From NCBI RefSeq assembly GCF_000281045.1, contig NW_008246073.1, forward strand, positions 409,343-466,778: a stretch of 57,436 nt of DNA. Direction: 5' to 3'. This document shows, piece after piece, positions 21,590 through 34,600 of this stretch (the stretch's first letter is position 1; each line of letters opens with the position of its first letter). This DNA comes from Saprolegnia diclina VS20. Taxonomy: Eukaryota; Oomycota; Saprolegniomycetes; Saprolegniales; Saprolegniaceae. The notes below the pieces were generated by a model, which did not search any database, had not been told where the DNA came from, and was given only the letters and a program-made list of their open reading frames with translations. Position numbers and translations under genes: made by a program.

Positions 21590-23037
21590 GGCGCGACCAG
21601 CGACTTGACCGAATATCTTCTGTTTCGGCTGTAGGCCAATTTCCCTTTTTGGCCAATTATAGGCCGTACGAACATGGGTATTTTAGCCAATGGCATCCTA
21701 CAAGGGGCATCAACCTCAACACATAAATAGTGTACGATACATCGATTTACATGGAGGTCCGTTGCCCCATTGACCCTTTAGAGAGGTTTACATCGCTATA
21801 GCCATGGTAACTGGTATGTTTTGAGCTCACTTCGAGGCTCGGATTCCGTACACATCGGCTCGATACTATCGTACTCGGATACCTCCATGTCCAACACTAT
21901 ATTGTTACCGAAATTCCACAAAGATCGGCCTGACGACGAACCGGCGCGTAAAGATCGCCAACCAACACGGTTCACTGGCACTGGAGTAGAGCTTGCTGTT
22001 GTGGCGACCAAAGGCGTGCCAACGTATGATCCGCACAAGCGTGCTGCCACTTCGGTAGGAATCAACGCACCGTTTAAAAGCCATGTTCACAACGCCATAG
22101 CCGCCATACCCGCTAGCTCCATGTCCGACACTACACCATCAGAAATGGCTCGAGTGGGCTTGTGCTCAATTGTCGTTCTGCCTTTCTGTGTTTCTATCTT
22201 TCTGCTTGCTCGGCCGTTTGCGGAATCAAGAAAACCTTGTTCACTTTTTGGGAAACGACGCTTCTGCAATTGAGTTGTTCGTGATGGCACTGCATGGTGC
22301 TCTTGGTGTCCCGATGCAACTAGCCACGGCACTAGGAAAACATCATAGAGCCAGCCCGCCACTTGCATGTTTAGGGTTCCCATCGCTCTTCCTCACAACG
22401 CTGATTTTGAATGCGTCCCAACTCGCATGAAGAAGACCTGCACGAGTAGCATGACTCCTCGTCCGCAGCACGTGGCAGCTTTACGCGGAAGGCGTTGCAA
22501 ATCAGACAAGAAAACGACAGAAAGGGCACTTGTGTAAAGGTGCGAAGTTAGGACCCAAACCAGACCGACGACACGGTATTATGGCGCGACTACACCTGGG
22601 TCCATCGTGGCTAATTCGCGTGTAGCTTGCTGATTCTGTGGCGGCGCGTAATGCCCAACGAGAGACGTGGACCAGCTGGCGTCAGATCAGATTCACCACT
22701 GCCGCAAAGGGCAGCGCGTACTCAGAATTCTCATCTCTGAGAACGGGACGAATGGACCAGACAGGCTCCGACGTGTAACTCACTTGCATCGTGTTTGATA
22801 TGGGTACACGTGTCGAGCTTCCAGAGGACTGTGCCGGCCAGCCCTGTCGGTAGGCGGCTTGGCGGAAGCGCTACTAGTGCGTGACATATCGTGCTCGATA
22901 AAGACGATATGACTAGAGCTGCAGACTGAATGAATATTGCGTCACGTTACTATACACTGCGAGGAGTTGTCCAAGGAGACAATGTGGTTGGAAATGGCTT
23001 TTTAGACCGGCGAATAAGTTAGCGTCCGCGCTTGCGG
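21590..23037. other. Long intergenic region
   Basis: About 1.45 kb upstream of the myotubularin gene and downstream of the zinc-binding regulator. A plus-strand open frame (21821-22273) and minus-strand frames overlap at 21796-22383. None shows a known domain or an internal repeat, so I make no gene call. Confidence 0.5.
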
Positions 23038-23859
23038 CTATTCGTGCACGGGCGACGTCCCGGCCTTGTCTTTTGCAATGCACTGCGTTAGTGGCGGCAG
23101 GCTCGTGGGCACTGGCAGCTTTGAGGGAAAGAGCGAAGCGCCGTACGGCCGTGACTCGGCATACATGGGCGGCGGCGGTGGGTACATCGCTGGCGGCATG
23201 TACGACGACGCTCGGTCGTGGTACATCATGGTTGGCGGCGCGTAGTTGCTGGTACTGGCGCCGTATGCAGCTCTGGGACCGCCATAGTCGGGATACGGCG
23301 ACGACGTGAGCACCTCTTCCGAGATGATGTTGACCAGCTTTTGAAGCACGCGCGACCGGAACGCTTCGCGGGCCTCGCCTTTGAGATACGAGGGTGTTCG
23401 TACTGTAATGTCATCGTCGAGGAGACCGGCAGTGTCGGGCTTGGACGGGTACAGCGGCGACGGCGGGTACGGCAGCGTGGGCAGCGACGAGTGCGCGTAC
23501 GGGTAGTCGTGCGACGACGGTGACGGGAAGCTGGCCGCGCTCGGCGACGACGTGTAGTAGACCGACGACGACGTCGACGACTGGGTGCGGTTGTTGCGGT
23601 TCTTCCCGTCGAGCTTGCGCTGGTTCTGGTTTTGGCGCAGGCGATGCATGTCACAGAGGTTGTGCGGCTGGCCATTCGTCTTGAGCGCGCGCTCGTTCTC
23701 GCACTTGCCCGTCTTGTAGAGGCACTTGCCGCGGCTGCCTTCGCCTGCCATGAGGAGCCAAACTTTCTGAAAATGACACCATCGCTTCCGTCGCATCTGT
23801 CCGGATACACCCGGTTGCCAGCGAATCTGATCCTGGGTAATTGGACCCACCCCCTCCAT
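23038..23859 (-). CDS. Putative nuclear regulator with a C-x6-C-x15-C-x2-H zinc-binding motif
   Basis: ATG at 23859 (the frame is open further up but has no ATG). The product is 273 residues. Near residues 40-75 lies CLYKTGKC, 15 residues, then CDMH, followed by a basic, Asn/Gln-rich stretch (RLRQNQNQRKLDGKNRNN). This resembles the short Cys/His modules, similar in spirit to plant WRC domains, that recur in oomycete proteins and probably bind zinc and DNA or protein. The rest is Ser/Pro/Tyr-rich low complexity with one probable helix (EAFRSRVLQKLVNIISEE). A 42-nt GT-AG stretch near 23765-23810 is a multiple of three and could be a retained or removed intron; the motif is unaffected either way. 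DNA binding is an inference. Confidence 0.6.
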   Translation of the reverse strand: MEGVGPITQDQIRWQPGVSGQMRRKRWCHFQKVWLLMAGEGSRGKCLYKTGKCENERALKTNGQPHNLCDMHRLRQNQNQRKLDGKNRNNRTQSSTSSSVYYTSSPSAASFPSPSSHDYPYAHSSLPTLPYPPSPLYPSKPDTAGLLDDDITVRTPSYLKGEAREAFRSRVLQKLVNIISEEVLTSSPYPDYGGPRAAYGASTSNYAPPTMMYHDRASSYMPPAMYPPPPPMYAESRPYGASLFPSKLPVPTSLPPLTQCIAKDKAGTSPVHE

Positions 23860-26236
23860 CGCGATTTCAGGGACCTTTAGAGGGATCCTTGCACGCGTGC
23901 AAATGCTTCCTGGGTCGTACAAAAGACAAGAAGACTGGTCGTACGATATATCGATGCAAACGAGCGTGAATTGCGTATAACTCTTGGCTGCAGCGGACGT
24001 ACTTGCTGCGCAATGGTAGAGGGGGAGGGTCCAAAATGATGGCTGTTCGCGGCCGTCGTCCCAATTGGTGGTGGGTGCAACAATCCAGCTTTATCCGTGT
24101 GTGCATGCTCATTAGCATTGCAATGAGGGAAAAACCGTGCCAACGTCAGGTAAATTCCGTTATTGCAGCACAAGAGAGTATATTTCGAAAGAGATACCCT
24201 GTGTCTGATGCCCATCTGATGCGGAGTTCCGTGGCCCGTGTCTGATCCCGCTCGGTTCTTATCCCCGGCTTCATGAATGCTTTTTTGGTGACCTCACTAC
24301 AAGATGCAGTTGATTCTCGCTCTGGCCGCGGGGCATTTTGAATTAATGCACCGGACGGGATTCTTGCCACTTCTGACGCCAATATTCCGAGTGCGCGGCA
24401 CGCCAGACTGAGATCTGGCACTTCGCGACGCGGCTTCAACGAGTCGCGTCGTGAAGGCAGACATGTGGCACACACAGTACTTATATCGCTCTCGCCTGTC
24501 TGTAGCATCACGATCACGTCTATTGAGCTTGCTTGCTGTCAACGCAACGCGTCTGCAGAGCGTCGCTTTTCGGCCTGTCTGCCGCATCGCGGAGCTGGCT
24601 GCGTCCGAGCGAAAACTCGTGGCACAGGGGTCGATGCGACGGACGTTGAAGATGGAGGATCGCTGTCATGGATGGGTACGACGAAATATTCGCTCCCATG
24701 CAATATGACACACGACTCCAACGCCGGCCCATCCCCACAAGCTTCTTCGTTGCCTTCACCCGGCGATGGGATGTACGAAGGGAATCTTTACGCGTCTGAT
24801 ACTTCTCTTCCTATACAGAGTCTTTCAGGTCGTGCTTGCACGGCACGTAGACGTCGACGGCGGAGCAATCGGCTCGAGTTTACAGACTCAGATACTCGAA
24901 CGGCAATTTGACTCATGGTATCTGATCGGAGCTACTCGACTCCGCGACAACACCTCTCGCAGCTGCTCTGGATTCAAACACATATATATTGGTGCCCGAT
25001 GCACTCGCACCTCGTAAACGTGCGCGACCATGAGACGTAGTACGTGGCTGCATTGTTCGTTCTTGAGTCATGCACCAACTCTCTTGGCGCGCCTTCGTTC
25101 CCTATACCTGCACCATCACAGTAGCAGTCAACACTCTCCGGAATGAGTCTCCCACGTCGTGTAGCGCGAGTCTCTAACGCCGTAGGGTCTGAGCAGTCGC
25201 CTGTCGGCTGCTCCTACTGCAGCTTCTACAACTAGGCTTGCATATGACATGCTTCACACGAGGTTTCTCTTCGATCGATGACATGGATGCGCCAAGCCCC
25301 GGGAACACGCTTCACGATACTTCGATGGTTTGCAAATGAGCCGCAGACATACTACGGAAGGCGGCCTAAAAAGCGCCCATTCAACCGACGAAAAACAAAT
25401 GCCGTCGTTTTCACAAACTTCAACAAGGTCGGTCAGTCTCATTGGCTTCATCGGCTGGCCATTTTGAAGCTCGTTGTATTGGTTGTTCGCGAGCGAGGTA
25501 GGACTGTGTTGTCGCGCTATTAGTTGCTTCATATGGCACAAAGTTCACGGGCACCAGTGACTTGAAGGTCGGCGATGTGCTTGCAGAAAGTCACCAACGT
25601 CGACAGTATGAGCGTTTCGCGCGCGCACATCGATGTGCAAAGTACAATCCTCGTTTCGTGCTGACGCAAAACTCACGGGTCCATTGCCGATCGAGCACCT
25701 CAGCTCGTTATTCCGCTGTTTCACGCTTCCATAGACACGGCCGGCGATATTGGTTTGACCGCCGCTGCTTTCTCTTGCCATTTATTCACTTTGGTCCTCT
25801 GTGCCGCCTTGCCTTTGAACTGGTGGCTGTAATCGATCGCTGCTTTCACTACCGACCCTCAACGATGTGCTAATAGAGATGAGAGCCAAGACAGAACGCG
25901 CCAGCATTTCCAGTACAGTCGAGCACTTCCTAGCGCAATGTACGGACGACTGTGTTGGTTGCAGCCAGATTTTGTTACTGCAGGGACGCGCTGCGGTGTC
26001 TATGCCCATAGACCGAGAAGCCTCGCTCACGAAGCGTCGCCTTTCCCACTTCGTGCTCGAATCTGTTCACGGACGACCGCTCTGCGTGCAGCTTATGCAC
26101 CACCCACATACGCACCCTTTGCTGGGCTCGCTCGCTTGCCACGTACGCCGTGGGCAGGCCCACGCTCCTTTATCCGGACCCTCCGGATACAACGACTGTT
26201 ACGAATTGCTCCAAGTGCATAATCGAAAAAGGCAGC
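23860..26236. other. Long intergenic region, no gene supported
   Basis: About 2.4 kb of lower-GC sequence. Short frames at 24146-24517, 24451-24911 and 25254-25541 have no convincing protein features and overlap on opposite strands. A frame running into the next gene from 25867 is out of phase with it. Confidence 0.45.
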
Positions 26237-28578
26237 ATGTCTGGAGCGGACGGAGGAGCGTCGTTGAAGCGCCTGCAGTCGGTCCTGAGCCACGTCCGCG
26301 AGACGCCGGCGCCGACGGCCAGCGCCAAGACCCGCTGGGATGGCTGGGGCTACGAAGACACCAACATCTTTCTCAACCCGCAAGGCGTCGTCGAGTTTGC
26401 CGGGACGCGGTACGCTCGCCACCATGCGCGACCAAAACATCAAGCGTGCGTAGGTACGAAGAAGTGTTTCCCGCAGAGCGCGTCTTGCCTGGCGTGCGCG
26501 CGTGGGCCGAATCCAAGGTCGGCTTGGACGTCAACCGCCGCATTACGCTCAACGCCACGCCGCCCAAGATCAAGGCCGGCAGCGAAGTCATGCACGAAGG
26601 CTTCTTGGCCGAGATGGCGTCGCTTGCGCTGCCCGTCGACCTCGACCCGGTCACGCGTGTGCGCCACTCGCACGGCCAGACCTGCGGCGTACGCGTCCCT
26701 ATCCCAAGGCGCGCGTGTTGATGCTGTGCGTAGGAAATCTTTCGCATCCGAACGTGCACCGAGTTTGATCGCGTGCCGGACGCGGTCATTAGCCCGCTGA
26801 CGCACGAGCAGGTGCAGGCGGTCGTCACCGCGGCCGTCAAGCACAACGTGGTCATCATCCCGTACGGCGGTGGCACCAAGTACGTTCGACTGGCGCTTTG
26901 ACGTGCTCACAAGGCCGGTAGCGTCTCGAACGCGCTCACGTGCAGCGAGCACGAGCGCTGTATGATCGTATCGCTCGACATGCGCAAGATGACGGCCATC
27001 TTGAGCGTCGACAAGGAAAACATGACAGCGCTCGTCGAGGCGGGTATTTCGGGCCTCGATCTGCACAACAAGCTCAAGAACAAGGGCGTCACGCTCGGGC
27101 ACGAGCCCGATTCGTGGGAGTTTTCGACCGTCGGCGGCTGGGTACGGCCACAATAATGCGATATCTGCTGACCGCACGCAGGTCGCGACGCGGGCGTCGG
27201 GCATGAAGAAGAACACGTACGGCAACATTGAAGACATGCTCATCAACCTCACCATGGTGAGACAACCACTCACGAACTCTATCTCAACACGTGGACTAGG
27301 TGACGCCGCAAGGCACGCTGACCAAGTCGTGCAACGTGCCCCGGGTTTCGATGGGTCCCGACATGATGCAAATGGCCCTCGGTCCCGCTATATCTGCATG
27401 TTTGATACATATACTTACGTCCGGTACTAGGCTCGGAGGGCCTCTTTGGCGTTGTGACCCGGGTCATGTTTCGTGTGCGCCCGCTGCCCGAAGTGCAGCT
27501 GTACGACTCGATCCTGTTTCCTACGTTGGGCGACGGCATTGCTGCGCTCCACGACATTACGCGCGAAGGCTGCATCCCTGCGTCGCTGCGCCTTCTCGAC
27601 AACACCCAAGTACGTCCATACGACGATTGGCCTCTGCCCCTCTCACGCTGCATTGGTCTAGTTTCAACTGGGCCAAGCGCTCAAGCCGGCCTCGAGCCAC
27701 CCCTTGACAGCGCACCTGATTTCGCTCGCAACCAAGGCGTATGTGACCAAGGTGCGTCATCTATTCCGACTTGGGATCTCACGTGCTGGCATGACAGATC
27801 AAGGGCTTCGACGTCAACTCGATGTGTGCGGCGACCATCTTGTTTGAGGGCACAAAAGAGCAGACGGAGCGGTACCAGCGCCAGATCCACGCCATTGCGG
27901 CCAAGCACGGGGGTATGATTGGTGGCGCCGAGAACGGCAAGCGCGGGTACTTCCTTACTTATGTCATTGGTACGTTGGGCTCGCAACGAATCTCTGGGCG
28001 ACTCCTTTTGTATGTAGCGTACATTCGCGACTTTGTGATGGACTTTTACTTTTTGACCGACTCGTTCGAGACGGCGGTGCCGTGGACAAACGTCAAGCAG
28101 CTCATCGCCGACATCAATAACGTACGACGCGTCATTGCCTCCGTCACTTGACATGTTGAAACTAGGAAATTGGTCTTGTCTGCGCTGGCCACGGCGTGCC
28201 CAACAAGCACGTCGTCATGTGCCGCATCTCGCAGGTCTACGAGACGGGCGTCTGCCTCTATGTCTACTACGGCGTCAACTTTTTCGGCGTCAAGGAACCG
28301 CTCAAGCTCTTCCACACAATCGAGCAGTCGTGCGTCGACGTACGGCCGCTTGTCTTGACTCTATGATGTATTCATTGTGAGCATAGGTCATGATGCGGAA
28401 CGGCGCGGCGCTGAGCCACCACCATGGCATTGGCAAGCACCGCAAGCAGTGGCTCCCGCAGGTGCTTTCGGCGCCGGCGCTGAGTGCGATCCACGGTCTC
28501 AAGGCCGCCGTGGACCCGACCAATGTCTTTGCGACCAACAACATTATCACGACGACGCTGCCGCCGACACGCGAGTAG
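26237..28578 (+). CDS. AGPS: Alkyldihydroxyacetonephosphate synthase (ether-lipid synthesis, peroxisome)
   Basis: About eleven exons separated by 40-65-nt introns. The start MSGADGGASLKRLQ is at 26237. The first exon contains RLQSVLSHV (residues 12-20), an R-L-x5-H-V fit to the PTS2 peroxisomal signal, the same type used by AGPS in other organisms. Next come RWDGWGYEDT and the FAD-binding domain of the vanillyl-alcohol-oxidase type, with NVVIIPYGGGT near 26860 and GWEFSTVGG-like DSWEFSTVGGW near 27110. The C-terminus has the His-rich catalytic motif SHHHGIGKHR near 28420 and ends NNIITTTLPPTRE. The enzyme swaps the acyl chain of acyl-DHAP for a fatty alcohol, the committed step to ether lipids. 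Family identity is firm; individual splice sites were read by eye. Confidence 0.93.
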
Positions 28579-28675
28579 AGACACGCAAGAATCATGGTAG
28601 ATTGGATGCTTTTCTTTGAAATGTATACCCTCCCTTGTGCCCATGGCGGACATTCGGCTTTGTACATGGCCTCGG

Positions 28676-31600
28676 CTATGTGAGCCAGCCGTCGTTGGTC
28701 GATGAGATCTGCAGCGACGGTGTGGGAACCGTCGTCGTCGACGTTTTCTCGCCTCGTAGCGACGTCATGCAGAGCGCACAGGCGGTCGCAGCGGCCTTGT
28801 TCCGGAACGCGCAGACGGGACACTGCAGCACGACTTCAAACTCGCTCGATGGCGCGGCCGACGTGTTTTTTGCAGCGCACACCTCGCAGCGGTCGAGCGT
28901 CGGGCTCTGGCTGTGAAAGCATATGGGGCAATTCCAATTGCCAGCCTTGGGTGGCGGCGCGCGGCGCGGCGTCGGTGCCTACCTCAACGTTGCTCTTGTA
29001 TAGCAGGCATAGTGTCTACCACGGGGGCCGCATGCTTCTTGAAGGCGAAAATCGAGTTGTACATCTGGTTGAAATGCGCCTTCTCGTCTTCCGTGGCAGC
29101 CTCCTTGAGCCACGTCTCCACCGTCCGCGCGGTGAGGACGGGCGCGTCTTCGCGGCACAGCGATGGCTGCGTCGGGTTGCGCTCAATGAGTCGCGACATC
29201 GGCGGTCTATCACGACATCCTCGCGGTCCAGGTTCCAACGTTGAGACGTTTGACGCACCGTGTGTCACGAAAGACAACTTGACCAAACTCGATATAGTCG
29301 ATGCGGTCCGAGAACGTGGCTGCAAATCGTGCACTGACTTGCGCCATGACATCGGGACCGACTGGCACGTTGAGCTGACGCAAGGCTGCGAAGAACCCGT
29401 CGATGGTCACGAAGCCCGTGCGCTGGCCGTCGTACTGCTGACAGAGCGTCATGAAACGTGTCTTGTCGACATGTGCTTGCAGCACAAAGAACGAGCGCAA
29501 GTCGTCTTCGATCTGCTGCAGGGACCGCGGACTCGGCGGTAGCGCTCGCGGCGTCACCATCATGCCATGGGAAGCGGCGACGGGAACAAAGGATCGAGGC
29601 GGTACATGGTCGACGACCGGCGGTGCGACTGGCGGTGCGTACGTCTCGAGCAGCGTTGCGAATGCTCGATACGGACACTGCGCTTTGGACCGAAGCGCGT
29701 GTTGAAGCGTTTGGAGCTCTGCGGCGGTCAGAGGGCACTCGATGAGCCGAAGCACGGTGCTGAACTCGGTCCACTCGATGTGACCTCGATGGTGCGAATC
29801 GCATTTCTCGAGGAGCGACAGCCCATTGATGTTGCGCTGGGCAGCACTCAAGAAGCTTTGATAGAGACGCCCCATAAGACTGGGCAGCGATGAAGTCGAC
29901 GACACCGATGTGCTGGAGCGCGACGTTTTGAGTGGCGAGGACCCGCCGTAGCGGTCAAGCGCTGCCTCCATAGCACGAACGAACGCAGTTGCGTCGACGC
30001 GGTGATGCTTTGTCTTGCACGCCGCTGCGATCGCGTCCAGATCTGACTTTTTCCACGGCAGCTTGAGACTTAGGAGAAACTGCGCAAGGGCTTTGGGGCG
30101 CCACGGAAGGCGCGTGTTGGCCTCCGCTAGCTTGGAGTCGCACTTGTGGCATTTAGACGACGACCACCCCGCGGTGAGAAGGACACGGTCCAAGATGGCG
30201 TCCATCGACACGATCTTCCCCGGCGACGACCGGCGGTGCGGACTTCCGCTGCGCCCACTCGCACAACTGCTGCTATCGTCGCTTTGACTCGCCTGGGATG
30301 AAGCGTCGCTAAGCGACAACTCGTCGTCGTCGTCATCATCGCGTCGTACAGCGGCGACGTTGGCTTTGTCCAGCGCAAGAAGCTGGGCGGTCGCCAGGTC
30401 GCGCAAGAAGAGCGATGTCTTGACAACGCCCGTCTCTTTGACGACGTAGTAGTCACGGATGACGTCCCCGTCGATGCCAGCGACGGCCGCGTGGCGGTCC
30501 TGACGCAACACCGTGTCTAGAAACTTGTCTAGAATCTGGGTAAATTTGGATGCCGTGACGCCGTCCCCAGACTTGTACTTGACAAAGTACTTAGCAAAGA
30601 CAAATGGCCGCGGAAGCAGTTGGTCGAAGATCGCCACGCGCACGAGCTGCTTGCCCAGGCGCGTAAATGTCCTAGAAGCCAGTGCCATGAGATGCCAGTT
30701 CTCTTGATATCGCCGACCCTTGGCTTTGGAGCGCTTGCATTTGGTCTTTGGACGGCGACGCAGGTGGTTTTCCAGAGGAGGCTTTGACCGCTGGACTTGG
30801 TGGTTTGCTCGGCGAGCCATTTCCGCCACTTGTCGGTGCGGGGGGTGTTGCTTGGGGCGGCGGCGCTTTGTTCGGGTCGACCTTTGTCTGCAGGATCTTG
30901 TCGGCGTTGGTCGCAAAGTGAAAGAACTCGAGGTAGTCGATTTCGTTGTCTTGGTTCGAGTCGAAGAAATGCAGAATGGACGACTTTTCCGCGGCAGTGA
31001 GCCCTTTGGAGAGGCCCATTTCGTCAAGCACGAGCAGGAATTCGTCGGTGGAGATGGACCCGTCTTGATTCACATCGTACTCTAGCACAATTGTATAGCA
31101 CATTTGCAGCCATGGCAAATGTTGCACCGAGAAAGAGGCGGCGGAAGCGGTCGGCGTCTTTCTCGTTTGCGACAGTGTCCAAAATGCTTTGCTGCATCTG
31201 CGCAATTACAGCGTCGACCTTGCCCCGGCTTTCGCCCGACTCAAAGACCTTGGGCCCACGCACGACAAAGTCGAGAAAGACGTTCGAGGCCCACTGCTGC
31301 GTCGTCGGTGCCACAAAGTACCGGTGCAGCGCTGAAACCTCCTACGAATCCAAGTTGCGAGGTGTTTCCTATCGCATTTTGCACCCACGTCGGGGGAGAA
31401 CGGGTGTCGGACACCCGCGGTCCAGAGAAGTTCCTTGAAGTCGCTTGCGCTGAGCTTGTTCTTGTAGTGCTCGCAAGCACTTCTAAAGTCAAAGCGCGCG
31501 CCGGCTTTGTCTTCGGCCTTTTGAATCTCGGCGTGGAGCTCGAGCGCGAGGGCAGGGTTGACGGTGGGTGCTTCGCCAGACGTAGTAGCCGTCGGCAGCA

Positions 31601-34600
31601 TGCACGCAAGAAACACTTGGCAAAATGTATCGTACGGGATCGCGTCTTCCGACTGCGCGTACTGCACCAGCGCATCGATCAAGTGCGGTCGGTCCTGCAC
31701 TCCACCGCTCAAACAAGTGAAACGATTGATATATCGATACCTTTTTGGACTTGCGCGGCAGCTGCAGGTCCAGCGCGTCAAACAGCTGCCCAAACTTGGT
31801 TGCTGACAGCATGCCCGTGTTGGCCTTGTCGGCAATCAAGCACATGCGTTTGAAGACTGACGCAAACGTCTCGGCACCGGCCGCCGGCAGCGATGTCGCA
31901 AAGGCTTCCTTCATGCACGTGACGAGCTTTGGGTCGTTCCAATGCGACAGCAAGTGGAGGCTCTCGTCGCTGGTCGTCGCAAATCGGCAGAATTCGTCGA
32001 AGCTGACACCGCCATGCTCGTCGAGCTCGAACCGCCGCAACAAGCTCTTGATTTCCTATCCAAACACCATACTATACATCATTGAAAGGCAAAGAACAAA
32101 CGTTGGAGCGGAGGAAGCTCCCCAAATCCATATCGAGAAGCGTCGCTTCGAGGGAGGGCATGCTGATTGAGCCCGTCTTGTTCTTGTCAAAGAGGTCAAA
32201 CGGTACGTGGTAGTCGAACTTTCCGTCCAGCGTCTTGGCGCAGCGGCGGAGTTCCCCGAGCAGCATGTAGCAGCCTTTTGCGAAGCCGGGGCTGTCATAT
32301 GGCGTGATGAAGCCGTGCTTCATGTTGCGGCGCTCGGCCACGTCCCGCAATGCGGCCAGAAAGCGGTCAATGACAACGCGCCCGTCACCACCGCAATCCG
32401 CACCCGTGTGCTGGACCAGATAGACAAAATCCTACAGTCAGCCGACGTCGGGATGTGTCGTTTACTTGCAGTAAGCGTACTTTAATGTCGATCGACGGAA
32501 TGCTTGCTTCGGCTGCAAGCTCTGAGAGATGGTCGTGCAGCGCGGGCAGCGATACTGACCCTGTCCCGAGGCTGTTGAGGCGGTTGTAGACTGGGTCAAT
32601 GTCTGTTGTCGGGTGCGGTCCCACGAGCTTCTTGCCCGCTAGCAGCAGCGACGAGCTGCCTCGAATGACCACGAGGCCGTGCTGCGACATATAAGCTCTT
32701 ACATTTTCTTTGGGTTGTGGTTCACAAAGGCGTGGTACGCAGCCTGCATGATCTGGCCTGGCACAGCCCCCGGGGGTGGGTTGGGTGAGATGACAATGCA
32801 GAGCTGGCGGAGCTCGAGCGGGCTGAGCCGCACCTTGTGTTGGCGTAAAATCTAAAGGGTGATATGGGCTATGAAATTCTTGAGAATTTTTTTGTACCTT
32901 GTCGATCATGGAGACTCTGAGGATGTTGTCATGCGACTTAATGCGCTTCCACGACGCACTTGAGTCGATGTTGCCATCTTTTACGAGCTTGGAGTTTTGG
33001 TGCTCGATCGCCCAGCCTACACAGACGCTGACAGCGTCCGCCACCAAACCTTCGGTACCTTGAAGAACGCTTGCAGCTTGAGCGATTCGTGCGGCCTGCC
33101 GCGCTTGGATGTCGCAGACGCCAGTGACAAACTTCAAAAAGTCTGCATAGTCGACAACGCCGTCCTTGTTGACGTCAAAGCGTGCCATGATCTTGGCCAG
33201 TTCCTAGCGCAGTGTATCGCACTTGGCTTCAACGATAAATGCTTCTACTTCCGGCGCGACGAGAATTTGCTGGGCGCTCAAGAGGCGCAAAAAGTCCCCA
33301 CGTGCCCACCGACCGTCTCCAATCGCGTTGTGCGCTGTAAAGACGACCCGGTAGTTGGACGACGCACTCGTGAGCGATCGCTGCAGCCGCTCCGCGATCG
33401 CGTCCCTAACCCTATACATTGCCACTGACTTGCCCGATCAGGTCCATACACATCCGTGTCGGTCCAGAGCACAAACAGCAGCAGAGTCTCGTAGTCGATT
33501 TTCTTTTTGCCTTCAATGTCGATGCGTTTCCAGACCTCGTGGAACCGCTGCGGCATGATGAGTACTAATACATGGCAACAACAACAGCGCACCTTGGGGT
33601 CGAGGCGACAGCCAAGACCGATAAGACCTGCTTTCACCTTGGCGATCGTCAAGTACTTGCGGTTCTTGACGTCAAACGCTTGGAAGAGTTTGAGGAAATT
33701 CAACACGCCGTCGGCGTCGGTGGGACAGCGCCGGCGCACAGTGATGCGAATCTGGTGCTCGAGGGCGTCGATCTCTTCGATGGGAATCGCACTCGTCGCC
33801 GTCGTCGGCGACAGCACCGGCGCGTGCACAACGACATCGGACACGGGGTACACGGCGCTACCCACATGCATTCTAATGATTCGTTTTTCGAAGGGCGTGT
33901 ACCGGGTCCACAAAAAGACACCGCGCTTCGTGATCTTTTCATCGAGCGAGCCTTCGATGCGCTTGAAGCCGCGGCATGGCGGCATCCATAGCGTCGCCGA
34001 TTGGTCGTCCACGAGGTGCCCTACTCGGACCCAACGTTTTGCACAATACGTTATCGATGAACGCACCTCCCGTGACGCACAAGTCGACCAGCGCCGGTGT
34101 TTGGTGCGCGCCGGTGGGCTTACACGGCGCAAACTTGAGGTACATGAACTTGCGATAGAAAGGCTTGGCGCCGTTGAAGCAGACGTAGCCTCGGCCCATG
34201 AGGTCCTTGTCCTGGTTCGACGCCGAATACGCAATCGCCTCAATCGGGACTTTGGTCGGGTCGCGCTTGGTCCAAAAGTACAAATGGCCGTTCGAGTGCG
34301 ACGTCCACACGTTGCGCGGGTAAACCTCGTAGCCTTCGCGCTTGAACTCGGCCGCCTCTTCGTCCGACGTCGAGTACTAAGCCACACTATTTGCATCATG
34401 TGTGACGAGACGCGGCGTACCCGAAGGTCCGATATCGCAGGCAGCTCTTCAAACGTCGGCGAGTGAAAGCGGTCCGTGTCCTTGTAGAACATTTCAAAGT
34501 CCGTGGGCTTGACGACGCCGTCGTTGTCATAGTCCAAGAGATGCAAAAGCACGTCGATTTCCTACTCACCTACTGTTCAGTCAGCGTCTCGGCGACGTTA

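Noticed and set aside
21821-22273. 150-codon plus-strand frame
   Set aside because: No recognisable domain, and minus-strand frames of similar quality overlap it. Insufficient support for a gene.
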